A stretch of DNA of 64,000 bases from a cyanobiont of Ornithocercus magnificus. GTDB lineage: Bacteria; Cyanobacteriota; Cyanobacteriia; PCC-6307; Cyanobiaceae. The position numbers were made by a program, and so were the translations under genes. The DNA is taken from contig BIMP01000001.1 in the NCBI GenBank assembly GCA_007996965.1, forward strand, positions 682,001 to 746,000, written 5' to 3'. Of this stretch, positions 38,714 through 47,607 are shown in pieces. Position 1 is the first letter of the stretch; every line of letters starts with the position of its first letter. The notes below the pieces were generated by a model that was given only the letters and a program-made list of their open reading frames with translations, ran no database searches and was not told where the DNA came from.

Positions 38714-40129
38714 TTAGAAGGATCTGATGTGGTTTAGAAGCTGGCGCCAGCGGTCAAGCTGCTCATCGACACGGTCGAACCCAGTACCTCCTTCACTACA
38801 GCGCGCTGCTACTACTTGGCGGGGGGCCAGAGCATCGAATAAGTCGTTGTCGAATGCAGGGTGCAGCTGTTGCCAATCCTGCAAATCTAACTGTCTGAGG
38901 AGAACCGCGCGTTCAAGACAGCGCTTCACAACAGAGCCGACTAGTTGGTATGCATCACGGAATGCTACTCCCTTGTGTACTAAGTAGTCTACAACATCGG
39001 TGGCGTTAGAGAAATCTGACTCCACAGCCTTTTCAAGGCGATCTTCTCGGAATTCCAGGCCCTGCTCAAACAAGATCGCCATAGCCTCAACACAGTTATG
39101 GCTAGTGTGCACAACATCGAAGAGTGCTTCTTTATCCTCTTGAAAATCCTTGTTGTAAGCCAGCGGTAAACCCTTAATCATTGTTAGCAAGCCCTGAAGA
39201 TGACCGAAGACTCGTCCGCATTTACCACGCACAAGTTCTGGAACATCAGGATTTTTCTTCTGCGGCATTAGACTGCTACCAGTAGCACAGCAGTCCAAGA
39301 GATGCACAAAGGCAAACTCTTCTGAAGCCCAGAGAATAACTTCCTCAGAAAGACGACTAAGGTGTACCATCACCAGTGACGCGGCACTACTGTACTCAAC
39401 TGCGAAGTCCCGGTCGCTAACCGCATCAAGACTATTTGCATAAATGCCATCAAAGCCAAGCTCAACTGCGGTCATTCGCCGATTAATTGGTACAGCTGTG
39501 CCAGCTAATGCTGCGGCGCCTAACGGCGAGATGTTGAGACGGCGCCTCAAGTCTATAAATCTTTCGCGATCCCGATGGATCATCTCGATATAAGCTAGTA
39601 AGTGGTGCGCTAGGCATAGAGGTTGGGCTCGCTGTAGGTGGGTATATCCTGGAATAAGCGTGCGCCTGTGGCGATCAGCTTGCTGCCAGAGCGCTATCTG
39701 GAGACGAGTTAGGGTTTCATCTAACTTATCAAGGCGGCGCCTTAGCCAGAGTCTGAGATCTGTGCCCACCTGATCATTGCGACTACGCCCGGTATGCAGC
39801 TTTTTACCCACCGGACCAAGGAGCACTATTAGCCTCCGCTCAACTGCAAAATGCACATCTTCATCCTCGAGGCCAGGCCTAAAAGTGCCATCTGTAGCTT
39901 CCTTCCGAATTTGCTCTAATCCTTGCTGTAGCTGCTCACCCTCGTCAGTGCTGATAACGCCACATGCTGACAACATACGAGCATGAGCAGATGAGCAGTC
40001 TAAATCCTCTTGTAGCAAGGTGATATCAAAACTGATCGAGGCATTGAAGCGCTCAATAACAGGGTGCAAGCCTTGATCGAAGCGATTGCTCCATGTCGTA
40101 TTACTATTGTCGGTGACTCCTTGTGCCAT
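38714..40129 (-). CDS. argH: Argininosuccinate lyase
   Basis: ArgH splits argininosuccinate into arginine and fumarate. The 471-residue protein has [19 protein letters not shown] near the start, [10 protein letters not shown] with the substrate-binding segment, and the catalytic Ser in [12 protein letters not shown]. All core motifs are present and the length is normal. The start is ATG 40129. It lies downstream of the PP2C phosphatase with 54 bp between. Confidence 0.97.
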   Translation of the reverse strand: MAQGVTDNSNTTWSNRFDQGLHPVIERFNASISFDITLLQEDLDCSSAHARMLSACGVISTDEGEQLQQGLEQIRKEATDGTFRPGLEDEDVHFAVERRLIVLLGPVGKKLHTGRSRNDQVGTDLRLWLRRRLDKLDETLTRLQIALWQQADRHRRTLIPGYTHLQRAQPLCLAHHLLAYIEMIHRDRERFIDLRRRLNISPLGAAALAGTAVPINRRMTAVELGFDGIYANSLDAVSDRDFAVEYSSAASLVMVHLSRLSEEVILWASEEFAFVHLLDCCATGSSLMPQKKNPDVPELVRGKCGRVFGHLQGLLTMIKGLPLAYNKDFQEDKEALFDVVHTSHNCVEAMAILFEQGLEFREDRLEKAVESDFSNATDVVDYLVHKGVAFRDAYQLVGSVVKRCLERAVLLRQLDLQDWQQLHPAFDNDLFDALAPRQVVAARCSEGGTGFDRVDEQLDRWRQLLNHIRSF

Positions 40130-40183
40130 TGCCTCTTAGTAATTGCACTTAAGCTTGTCAGGTCACTTTGGTAGTAGGATTAC

Positions 40184-41404
40184 CTAGGCTTGCACTTTGA
40201 GTACCACCATAGAGGCGTCGTCCTGTAAGTTGCCGCTAGGTCCAACAAAGCGGTCAAGACAGCAAAATAAGCAATCTAGGATACCTTGTGAGCTGAGATG
40301 GCTATGGCAGGCCATCTCGAGTGCCTGAATTAATCGCTTTTCATCGAAGCGATCACCTGACAGTCCCGGAGCCTCAGTAACCCCATCAGTGTAATAGAGG
40401 AGGACATCTCCAGGTTCAAGGACCACATCATCACAACCATAATCAGCTTCTGGCTGGAGGCCGATAAGCAGACCAGTGGTATCAAGTCGGCTGATACGGC
40501 ACTGTTGTGCCCTCCAAATTAAAGGAGGATTATGTGCAGCATTGGCGAATCGAAGGCGTCGCGTACGCGGATCGAAGTCTGAATAAAAGAGGGTGACGAA
40601 ACGGTGGGATTGAGATAGATCTTCTTGCGCTAACTGATTAAGGTCATGTAAAATTCTATCAGGAGGAAGGCCGCTGAGTACTTCAGCTCGTAACATGCCG
40701 CGCAACATTGTCATTAGTAGACCGGCAGGGACACCTTTACCCATCACATCACCTATTACTAGAGCCCAGCGGCCATGTTCGCGCCGCGGACCTAATAATT
40801 CAGGTCTGGTAGGGATGAAGTCATAGTAATCACCACCAACCTGAAAGGCCGGCCTGCAACATGCTGCTAATTCAATACCCTCAATTACTGGGCAGCGGTC
40901 TGGAAGCAGTTGTGCTTGGATCTCGGCACCGATACTGATCTGGCGATCGACTCGCTCATGAAGGCGGGCTTCTTGAAGCATTAGGTCACTCTCAATCGCT
41001 ACACCACTGAGGTCAGCAACTAGCTGGATATAGCGCCGATGAACCTCACTCCAAGTGACTCTGTCCCGCCTATCAAAGACATAAAGACGACCGCGCTGGT
41101 GACCTCGGGCAACGATGGAGGTGGCAAACAAAGTTGGCGAATTGAGATGAAATCGGACAAGATGATCCATCGCTAAAACTCGACGCTCCTCAATTCCAAA
41201 ACCTGGCTTTTGTCCTGCCTCAAGAGTCTCAAGTTGATGCAGTAGCTTGCTGCAACTCTTAACTGGTACTGCCTGTAGCTGCTCGCGCCATAGGCGCCCA
41301 TCAGCTTTGAAGGGAACTAGTAGAGCTCCCTCAGACTTCACGAGCCGCATAGCTACCACTGGGACAAGCTCGAGGAAGCGATGGAGATTTGTGAAGCTGC
41401 GCAA
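40184..41404 (-). CDS. PP2C/SpoIIE-type protein phosphatase with GAF-like domain (RsbU-like)
   Basis: A serine phosphatase of the SpoIIE/RsbU class, usually acting on anti-sigma antagonists or other signalling proteins. About 406 residues from TTG 41404. The first half (about 1-150) is GAF-like and the second is the PP2C domain with metal-binding acids in GGDYYDF, GDVMGKGV and YYTDGVTEA. The start is doubtful: a homologous-looking stretch continues upstream in the same frame as LLDNFSREQDHNQELLASLG, yet that frame has no ATG, GTG or TTG between it and a stop near 41523. An ATG in another frame just upstream is separated by an A6 run. See findings. Confidence 0.88.
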   Translation of the reverse strand: MRSFTNLHRFLELVPVVAMRLVKSEGALLVPFKADGRLWREQLQAVPVKSCSKLLHQLETLEAGQKPGFGIEERRVLAMDHLVRFHLNSPTLFATSIVARGHQRGRLYVFDRRDRVTWSEVHRRYIQLVADLSGVAIESDLMLQEARLHERVDRQISIGAEIQAQLLPDRCPVIEGIELAACCRPAFQVGGDYYDFIPTRPELLGPRREHGRWALVIGDVMGKGVPAGLLMTMLRGMLRAEVLSGLPPDRILHDLNQLAQEDLSQSHRFVTLFYSDFDPRTRRLRFANAAHNPPLIWRAQQCRISRLDTTGLLIGLQPEADYGCDDVVLEPGDVLLYYTDGVTEAPGLSGDRFDEKRLIQALEMACHSHLSSQGILDCLFCCLDRFVGPSGNLQDDASMVVLKVQA

Positions 41405-41524
41405 GGCAAACCCTAGTGAAGCCAGAAGTTCCTGGTTGTGGTCCTGCTCGCGGGAAAAATTGTCCAGAAGCTGTCTTGGTGAGGCTAATTTTGTCTGTGT
41501 AAGTTTTTTCTCATGGATTGAAGG

Positions 41525-42970
41525 TCAATGTCTAGCTAGTAGAGCTTCGATGAATTCAAAACTGTTAAACGGACGCAGATCGAGTATTCCCTCTCCAGCA
41601 CCAATAAAACGGATTGGCAGTCTGACCTCGGATGCGACGGCAAGTGCTACGCCGCCACGGGATGTTCCGTCAAGTTTAGTGATTGCTACACCTGTGAGGT
41701 CCGCGGCTTGTGCAAATGCTGCTGCCTGACGCAGACCATTTTGTCCTTGACTAGCGTCGAGCACTAGTAGGGACTCGACCTTTGCCTCAGGGGCTTGGCG
41801 ATCGACGGTGCGGCGAATCTTCTGGAGTTCTTCCATCAGGTTGCGCTTTGTGTGGAGACGCCCTGCAGTATCCACAAGGACGAGATCAGTTCCACGGGAA
41901 CGAGCTGCGCCGATAGTGTCAAATACTACTGCTGCGGGGTCAGCATTATTGGAAGTATTTGCAACAACTGGAACCCCACTCCGGTCACCCCAGATTTGTA
42001 CTTGTTGAACAGCAGCAGCTCGGAAAGTGTCGCCAGCAGCAATCATTGTCGAATAGCCACTGCGTGTGGCCAGATTAGCCAGCTTACCGAGCGTAGTGGT
42101 CTTGCCAACACCATTAACACCCACCACTAACCAAATATTAAGATGGCCACGAACCGGTGCAAGTAGGCTCACACCACTTGCCCGGATTGGCACTTCAAGA
42201 ATCTCGGTTAGCTGCTGTTTTAAGAGGTGCAAACCCTCAACAGGCTCAACCACCTCCTCATTCATGCGACGACGCAGTGCCTGCAGCGCGTGATCGGTGG
42301 CTTTGACACCGACATCGGCTCGCAACAGCCGGGCCTCGAGATCATCAAGAACCTCGGACGTGAGTGGATCGCTACCGAAGTTTTCTAGCAGTCCAGTGAC
42401 GAAACCACGGCGGGTCTTCTCTAGGCCGCGACGTAGTCTTCCGAGCCAATCAATTTCCTCGACAGAAACAGTGTTGGCTAGGCGACCTTGAGCAGCAAGT
42501 ACATCAGCAGACCAGGCAAAAGTGTCATCAAAGGCACCCAGGACTGGTTTCTCTAGCTCTGGTTCTGTTCGGGATCTAGCTGCTGTGAAAGGGACGCTCA
42601 CCTGTTGGGTTTGTTGAGGATGTTCTTGATGCTGTATTACTGGCTGCCCGAACAGTGACTGAGTCTGCTGCTGTGGTACTTCTGCAATAGACTGATCCGC
42701 TTGGGCAGGCATTTCTTCAGGTTTGACCAAATGTTCAGGTTGACTCTTGAAAATACCAACAGGCTCAATCTCTGTAGGCCCTGACTCAGCTCGCTGCTGA
42801 GTCTTAAGACGTGCATATGCCTCGCGAGCCCAGGCAAGAGAATCATCTTCAGTCACGTTCGGTTCTGAAGTTCCAGCTTCTCTAGCTTCTTGCTGCTCTT
42901 CTATCTCCCGGCCTGGCTTTGGTAGTCCAGGCTCTCTCTCAGCGCCACGTTTGAACCAATCGTAAGCCAT
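41525..42970 (-). CDS. ftsY: Signal recognition particle receptor FtsY
   Basis: FtsY is the membrane receptor of SRP and a GTPase that targets nascent membrane proteins. The 481-residue protein has a long acidic Gln/Glu-rich N-terminal part (about 1-170), then the NG domain with GVNGVGKTTTLGKLA, DTFRAAAVQQ, DTAGRLHTK and TKLDGTSRGG. The large acidic start is common in cyanobacterial FtsY. It begins one base after the nusB stop, giving an operon nusB-ftsY. Confidence 0.96.
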   Translation of the reverse strand: MAYDWFKRGAEREPGLPKPGREIEEQQEAREAGTSEPNVTEDDSLAWAREAYARLKTQQRAESGPTEIEPVGIFKSQPEHLVKPEEMPAQADQSIAEVPQQQTQSLFGQPVIQHQEHPQQTQQVSVPFTAARSRTEPELEKPVLGAFDDTFAWSADVLAAQGRLANTVSVEEIDWLGRLRRGLEKTRRGFVTGLLENFGSDPLTSEVLDDLEARLLRADVGVKATDHALQALRRRMNEEVVEPVEGLHLLKQQLTEILEVPIRASGVSLLAPVRGHLNIWLVVGVNGVGKTTTLGKLANLATRSGYSTMIAAGDTFRAAAVQQVQIWGDRSGVPVVANTSNNADPAAVVFDTIGAARSRGTDLVLVDTAGRLHTKRNLMEELQKIRRTVDRQAPEAKVESLLVLDASQGQNGLRQAAAFAQAADLTGVAITKLDGTSRGGVALAVASEVRLPIRFIGAGEGILDLRPFNSFEFIEALLARH

Positions 42971-43618
42971 TTAGGAAAAAGGAGTAAGGGTGGCATCCTG
43001 AAGTCGCCGGAGTACCCCATTAATCATGCGGCGGCCATGATCATCGCTGTAGCGATGGGCGAGCTCAACAGCCTCATTGCAGCTCACTGCCACTGGGGTA
43101 TTCAATGTAGAGAGATCAACAACGGCTAGACGTAGAATGTCACGGTCGATTCGTGGAAGACGGCTCAGCCTCCAGGCTTCCATGGCGTTGTCTAGGCAGC
43201 TATCAATAGCTCTTTTCTCTTTAATAACAAGATAGACGCGATTCAGGGCATCGCGACGTACCTGCTCTTGACTAGCTATAGTAAGGAGACTAGGTAACTC
43301 AATAGTGGCTGACAGACTATTAAGCACCTGCTCTGCAGAAGTTAAACATATATGCATGTGACTACGGACTCTGGCACCAGAGCCAGAATTCCAACTATCC
43401 CGACCTTGTGGCTCGCTGTCAAGGAGAGACTGCTGCGCTTTCTCAAGCTCGGCAGCTGCAGCATCTAATCCATCACGCCAGTGCTGTGTCAAGGTGTCTA
43501 GCGCCTTTTGAAGGAGTCCTTCTATGGATTGATCAATAGGAAGATACGCCAACTTCCGATCGGGAATTTGACCTAGAACTAGCAGGGCTAGCTCACGCGC
43601 AAGGGATCGAGATTGCAT
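42971..43618 (-). CDS. nusB: Transcription antitermination factor NusB
   Basis: NusB with S10 binds boxA RNA in rRNA operons and aids antitermination. The 215-residue protein starts MQSRSLARELALLVLGQ, has an inserted variable middle typical of cyanobacteria, and ends with the conserved LPRIDRDILRLAVVDL and VAVSCNEAVELAHRYSDDHGRRMINGVL. The gene directly abuts ftsY. It follows the DUF502 gene after 26 bp. Confidence 0.93.
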   Translation of the reverse strand: MQSRSLARELALLVLGQIPDRKLAYLPIDQSIEGLLQKALDTLTQHWRDGLDAAAAELEKAQQSLLDSEPQGRDSWNSGSGARVRSHMHICLTSAEQVLNSLSATIELPSLLTIASQEQVRRDALNRVYLVIKEKRAIDSCLDNAMEAWRLSRLPRIDRDILRLAVVDLSTLNTPVAVSCNEAVELAHRYSDDHGRRMINGVLRRLQDATLTPFS

Positions 43619-43644
43619 TGCATAGTCTTAGAGTAAGAATAGAG

Positions 43645-44391
43645 TTAGGCTCCAGAAGTGGAGGATGAGGGTGCTGCGGAAGCACGCAGCTGGGCAAACA
43701 GACTTGATAGGCCCTGGTTTGCAGGAACTTGACGCTCATCAGGATTGACGATCCCAGCGGAGATGATGGTGCGGAAGGCGTCCTCGACACTGATTTTAAG
43801 GTCTTTTACAGAGTGCTCTGGGACTAGGGTATACCAACCAGTAGTGGGGTTAGGTGCTGTTGGAATGAATACACTCAAAAGAGGTTCTTCAAGGCCAGCC
43901 TGCAATGATCTAGCAACCGTGCCGGTAACAAAACCTACGCTGTAAAGACCTTCGCGGGGGTACTCTACGAGTACAACGCGGCGAAAACGACGAGATTTAT
44001 CTCGCAAAAATGTCTCTAGCAATTGCTTCAAGGTCTTGTAAACCGAACCCGCAAGCGGAATACGGCTAAGAGTCCCCTCCCCAAAATCAAGGAGCCACCG
44101 GCCCACAATGTTGCGTGCCATTAGGCCAATCAGCAAAATCCCCAACAGGGGTACCGTTAGTCCAAGAGCCAAGTTGATTAGGTCTTGAAGTAGGGGATTG
44201 AGAGTAATGAACGGATTGAACTGCTTGGGAATTGAGGTCAGAAACACCAGCACGAAGCGACTGACAATAGTCGCCATCCATATAGTGGTTGCCAGGGGAA
44301 TGACCACCAGAAGTCCGGCGATCAAGTCGTTCTTAAGGTCTTGCCACAGTTTGGCTGGTAGCGGCAAATTGGATCTGGGTTTGGAGTGCAC
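43645..44391 (-). CDS. DUF502-family membrane protein
   Basis: A 248-residue membrane protein with two N-terminal helices (GLLVVIPLATTIWMATIV and LALGLTVPLLGILLIGLMA), then the family core RIPLAGSVYKTLKQL and FIPTAPNPTTGWYTLVPE and a C-terminal acidic loop. Length and motifs match DUF502 (PF04367), which is common next to nusB in cyanobacteria. The function is not known to me. In a run with nusB and ftsY. Confidence 0.88.
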   Translation of the reverse strand: MHSKPRSNLPLPAKLWQDLKNDLIAGLLVVIPLATTIWMATIVSRFVLVFLTSIPKQFNPFITLNPLLQDLINLALGLTVPLLGILLIGLMARNIVGRWLLDFGEGTLSRIPLAGSVYKTLKQLLETFLRDKSRRFRRVVLVEYPREGLYSVGFVTGTVARSLQAGLEEPLLSVFIPTAPNPTTGWYTLVPEHSVKDLKISVEDAFRTIISAGIVNPDERQVPANQGLSSLFAQLRASAAPSSSTSGA

Positions 44392-44450
44392 CGAGAGACG
44401 ACCGGACAGTGGAGTCTTGATATTCAGACCAACCTAACTAGGTCATGAGT

Positions 44451-45101
44451 TCAGAGCACGGCTGCTAACGCCAGCAGTAAGAAGCCAACCGCTAGGACAG
44501 TGACACTCATGGTTCCGCCGAAACGACGTTGATTAACTGCCAAGTCACGCTGACGCTCAGCACGTTTGATCTGCTTATCCATTTGTCCTAGCTGACCACT
44601 GATAAAGTCTTGAGCAGCCTTAATCTTGTCTTCAGTGGTGACGTCGCTTGGAAGCTGACCAGCTTGAGCTAGCTGCTCACCCAACATCTGTAGTGACTCA
44701 GGATTTTTGCCCTGCTGACGAGCATTCTCCAGCTGAGCCCGCCGTCGCTGCAGTGCCTGATTGGCTTCAACAGAAAGGACCCGGTTTCCAGAAATACCAA
44801 GAGGAATAACAGAGATCATGCCAACCGCTAGAAAAGAGGAAAGAGCACAAACGGTCCAATTGATCACTGAACGCGTGGCCCTTGGATGTTCGAGCCTCGA
44901 ACCGATCAGCATCAGCATTAAGCCAACGAAGGCCATTGGACTCTGGCTAACCATACGCTCGATCAAGAGCTGCTGGTAGGCATACTGTGTCCAATCAAGA
45001 CCAACAAGAACTGCAATTATCTGCAATCCTAGTAGGACTACAAGCATAAGTCCAAGCCACTTGAGCAAGGAAGCCAAACGCAGATCTGTAGAAGAGGCCA
45101 T
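44451..45101 (-). CDS. HpsJ-like membrane protein
   Basis: A 216-residue membrane protein with about four helices: LLKWLGLMLVVLLGLQIIAVLV, AFVGLMLMLIG, WTVCALSSFLAVGMISVIPLG and SVTVLAVGFLLLALAAVL. A charged coiled-coil loop lies between (about 110-190). The layout matches HpsJ-family proteins first studied for hormogonium polysaccharide; in unicellular forms the function is open. Divergent from queG with a 65-bp gap. Confidence 0.8.
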   Translation of the reverse strand: MASSTDLRLASLLKWLGLMLVVLLGLQIIAVLVGLDWTQYAYQQLLIERMVSQSPMAFVGLMLMLIGSRLEHPRATRSVINWTVCALSSFLAVGMISVIPLGISGNRVLSVEANQALQRRRAQLENARQQGKNPESLQMLGEQLAQAGQLPSDVTTEDKIKAAQDFISGQLGQMDKQIKRAERQRDLAVNQRRFGGTMSVTVLAVGFLLLALAAVL

Positions 45102-45166
45102 GCACTTGAGGACTTGGCATCACGCCAAACGGCGCTCAACTGTATGGGGAAATCTCGTAGCTTCCT

Positions 45167-46108
45167 ATGGCTAACCAGGATTCAATCGGACGCTTGAGCG
45201 CAGAGCTCAAGCGTCAAGCTCGCAATCAGGGCTTCGAACCAGTTGGCATAGCCTGCCTGCCTGGCGGACCACAGTTACAGCTACGCACCGCTGCCTTGCA
45301 GCGATGGCTGGCAGCTGGCCATCAAGCGGATATGAGCTGGATGGCCAAGGCAAGTCGTACGCAGGCAGGGCTACTGCTAGACGGGGCTAAAAGCCTGCTG
45401 GCGGTAGGCCTCAACTACTATGTCAGGCAGGAACGCAAGCCTGGCTGCTTGGCTGTTGCACGCTATGGCTGGGGCCGAGATTATCATCGCGTTGTCAGTC
45501 GGCGGCTACGGCGGCTCGGCCATTGGCTAGAAGAACAGTGTCCAGGAAGTCGCTGGAGAGTCTGTGTTGATACTGCGCCCCTACTCGATAAGGCTTGGGC
45601 TGAAGAAGCAGGACTCGGCTGGATCGGTAAGCACAGCAATCTGATACAGGCGCAGCGGGGATCGTGGATGGTGATAGGGCATCTGTTAACAACGGAGAAG
45701 TTGCAAGCTGACCGCCCATCTACGCCACTTTGCGGTCGCTGTCATGACTGCATAGATGCTTGCCCAACAAAAGCAATACGAGAACCATTTGTAGTTGATG
45801 CTCGCCGATGTATCGCTTACCATACAATTGAGAACCGCTCTCAGCAGTTACCATCAATGATTACAGCAACTTTAGGCCCTTGGGTTGCTGGCTGTGACAT
45901 TTGCCAGGATGTGTGCCCATGGAACCATGGCCCGATTCCTAGTAGTGAGGATCCTGACGTTCAGCCAAGGCCATGGTTGTTAAGCCTAGAGCGAGAAAAG
46001 GCTATGGTCTGGAGTAATGCCTCTTGGGATAAGAGATTACAGGGCTCAGCGCTGCGCCGAATCAAGCCCTGGATGTGGCGCCGTAATATCACCTCAGCAC
46101 AGCCATAA
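45167..46108 (+). CDS. queG: Epoxyqueuosine reductase
   Basis: QueG reduces epoxyqueuosine to queuosine in tRNA using cobalamin and two 4Fe-4S clusters. The 313-residue protein has the substrate segment AEEAGLGWIGKHSNLI and the cysteine motifs CGRCHDCIDACPTKAI and CDICQDVCPWN, plus CIAYHTIENR. Start ATG 45167. The cobalamin need fits the cbiD gene in this window. The 3' end overlaps the open frame of the next TPR gene. Confidence 0.95.
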   Translation: MANQDSIGRLSAELKRQARNQGFEPVGIACLPGGPQLQLRTAALQRWLAAGHQADMSWMAKASRTQAGLLLDGAKSLLAVGLNYYVRQERKPGCLAVARYGWGRDYHRVVSRRLRRLGHWLEEQCPGSRWRVCVDTAPLLDKAWAEEAGLGWIGKHSNLIQAQRGSWMVIGHLLTTEKLQADRPSTPLCGRCHDCIDACPTKAIREPFVVDARRCIAYHTIENRSQQLPSMITATLGPWVAGCDICQDVCPWNHGPIPSSEDPDVQPRPWLLSLEREKAMVWSNASWDKRLQGSALRRIKPWMWRRNITSAQP

Positions 46109-47033
46109 AGTATATCTAAGATGGTTTTGTATTAACTACAAGACCATAGATCAAAGATCAGGGGGGAGATCAAGTTATCTAACTTACGCTACTGTTCTGG
46201 CACTGTGGGCGCTTTTAGCTACTGCTCCTGCCTACGCTTTTACTCCTTATATTTATACTCCAGTACCGCAAAAACTTATTAAACATGCCGTTAACATTGG
46301 CCGTATTGCTGCACAACTTTTACGGTCAGATCAGCCTCAGGAGTCAGTTAAGCTAGCTGCTCTAGCAGTGCAACTAAAACCTGGGGATGAACGTCTCTGG
46401 TCAATGTTGGCTGAAGCTCAACTGCGTAGTGGTCAGATCAACGCTGCTGTAGTTTCTCTAGCAAGAGCCAAAGAACTAAGCCCTAATAAAGCTGAACTTT
46501 GGTTCGCTGAAGCCTCACTAGCACTACATACCAACCATCCAGAGACAGCAGTGGATCTATTGGGTCAAGGACTTAAGCTTGACCCTGATAACGCCTATGC
46601 CTACTTCGATCTTGGCAATGCACGAATCATGAAAGGCCAGCTCAGATTAGCTCTGAAGGCCTTTGAAAAGGCGACTGTAATCGAGCCAAGCTTTTGGGAG
46701 GCACTCAACAACCAAGCACTTGTCTTGTTCGAGATGGGTAGCCACAGCGAGGCTATCCGACGTTGGCGATGTGCTCTCGAAATTAATGCTAGCCCTGAGG
46801 CAATGCTGGCCCTCGCAGCAGCTCTAAACAGTAGACAGCCAGGTGATAGGGAAGCTATTGATCTAGCTGTCAGCGCCCTAGCTACTGACCCCAATTATGT
46901 GTTAACTAGTTACCAGAAGTCGCACTTATGGGGACTACAGCTACGTTGGGCCACAGAACGTCTTCTATGGGAACCAATGCTCCGGGCTAGTGTAAGTAGT
47001 GCCGAAGACACTACCGATCCAGATGGTGGTTAA
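46017..47033 (+). CDS. Exported TPR protein, start unresolved
   Basis: The open frame runs from ATG 46017, but that start overlaps queG by 92 bp and gives a first part unlike a protein. A good signal segment (YLTYATVLALWALLATAPAYA) begins near 46180, and the mature part is a TPR array of about five repeats (SVKLAALAVQLKPGDERLWS through EAIRRWRCALEIN). The start should therefore lie near 46160-46180, after the GGGGGGAG site at 46160-46167, but no ATG, GTG or TTG is present there. Rare starts or a lost ATG are possible. Function: protein interaction in the periplasm or lumen. Confidence 0.75.
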   Translation: MPLGIRDYRAQRCAESSPGCGAVISPQHSHKVYLRWFCINYKTIDQRSGGRSSYLTYATVLALWALLATAPAYAFTPYIYTPVPQKLIKHAVNIGRIAAQLLRSDQPQESVKLAALAVQLKPGDERLWSMLAEAQLRSGQINAAVVSLARAKELSPNKAELWFAEASLALHTNHPETAVDLLGQGLKLDPDNAYAYFDLGNARIMKGQLRLALKAFEKATVIEPSFWEALNNQALVLFEMGSHSEAIRRWRCALEINASPEAMLALAAALNSRQPGDREAIDLAVSALATDPNYVLTSYQKSHLWGLQLRWATERLLWEPMLRASVSSAEDTTDPDGG

Positions 47034-47607
47034 CACTGACAGTAACTGCAAGCTGAGCTTTGTCCGCATCTAATTTCTGAGCTGGATGGCTGAGAAGCAT
47101 ACGCAACTAATTGCTTTGCATCAAAACATAGCACTCTTACTTATAGTACGCTATGAATAGAATCCTAAGATAGATATTTCCTGATGCTCATGATGAGTTT
47201 ATAGACTGTGCATTAATGTGTTCTCTTTCTCTACACAATGCACGAGTCAGGCCTAGCTCTGGACAAACTTTATTGTTAAGTATGCATGCATTTTGGGTGA
47301 TGTAACTGGGCAAGTACCATTTTCATAATGATCAAACAGTTTATGAGGAATTGCTATGCTGGTACAAACTTTTCCGCTATTACCGCCCAATTGATAGCAT
47401 AGCCATGGCAACTTTGGATCAGTTCATTTGTTAAACTTGTATACTATGCTGGCTATAGACAGGTTCTAAGCGCTTTGGGACAGTATAAGCCGCCGCATAG
47501 TGTAGAATCTCTAGTGCAATTAATTGCTAGTTAGCGTTTCTAAGATCTAGAGACAAAGCCTTATTACTTCGATAGAGTTAAACATTCACGGATTTAATCC
47601 ATCTGGT
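47034..47607. other. Gap where a parC/gyrA-type gene might be expected
   Basis: About 574 bp between the TPR gene and purF. It is AT-rich with stops in all frames; I see no topoisomerase motif or stable hairpin. As I recall, related genomes carry a type II topoisomerase A-subunit gene here. Confidence 0.5.
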
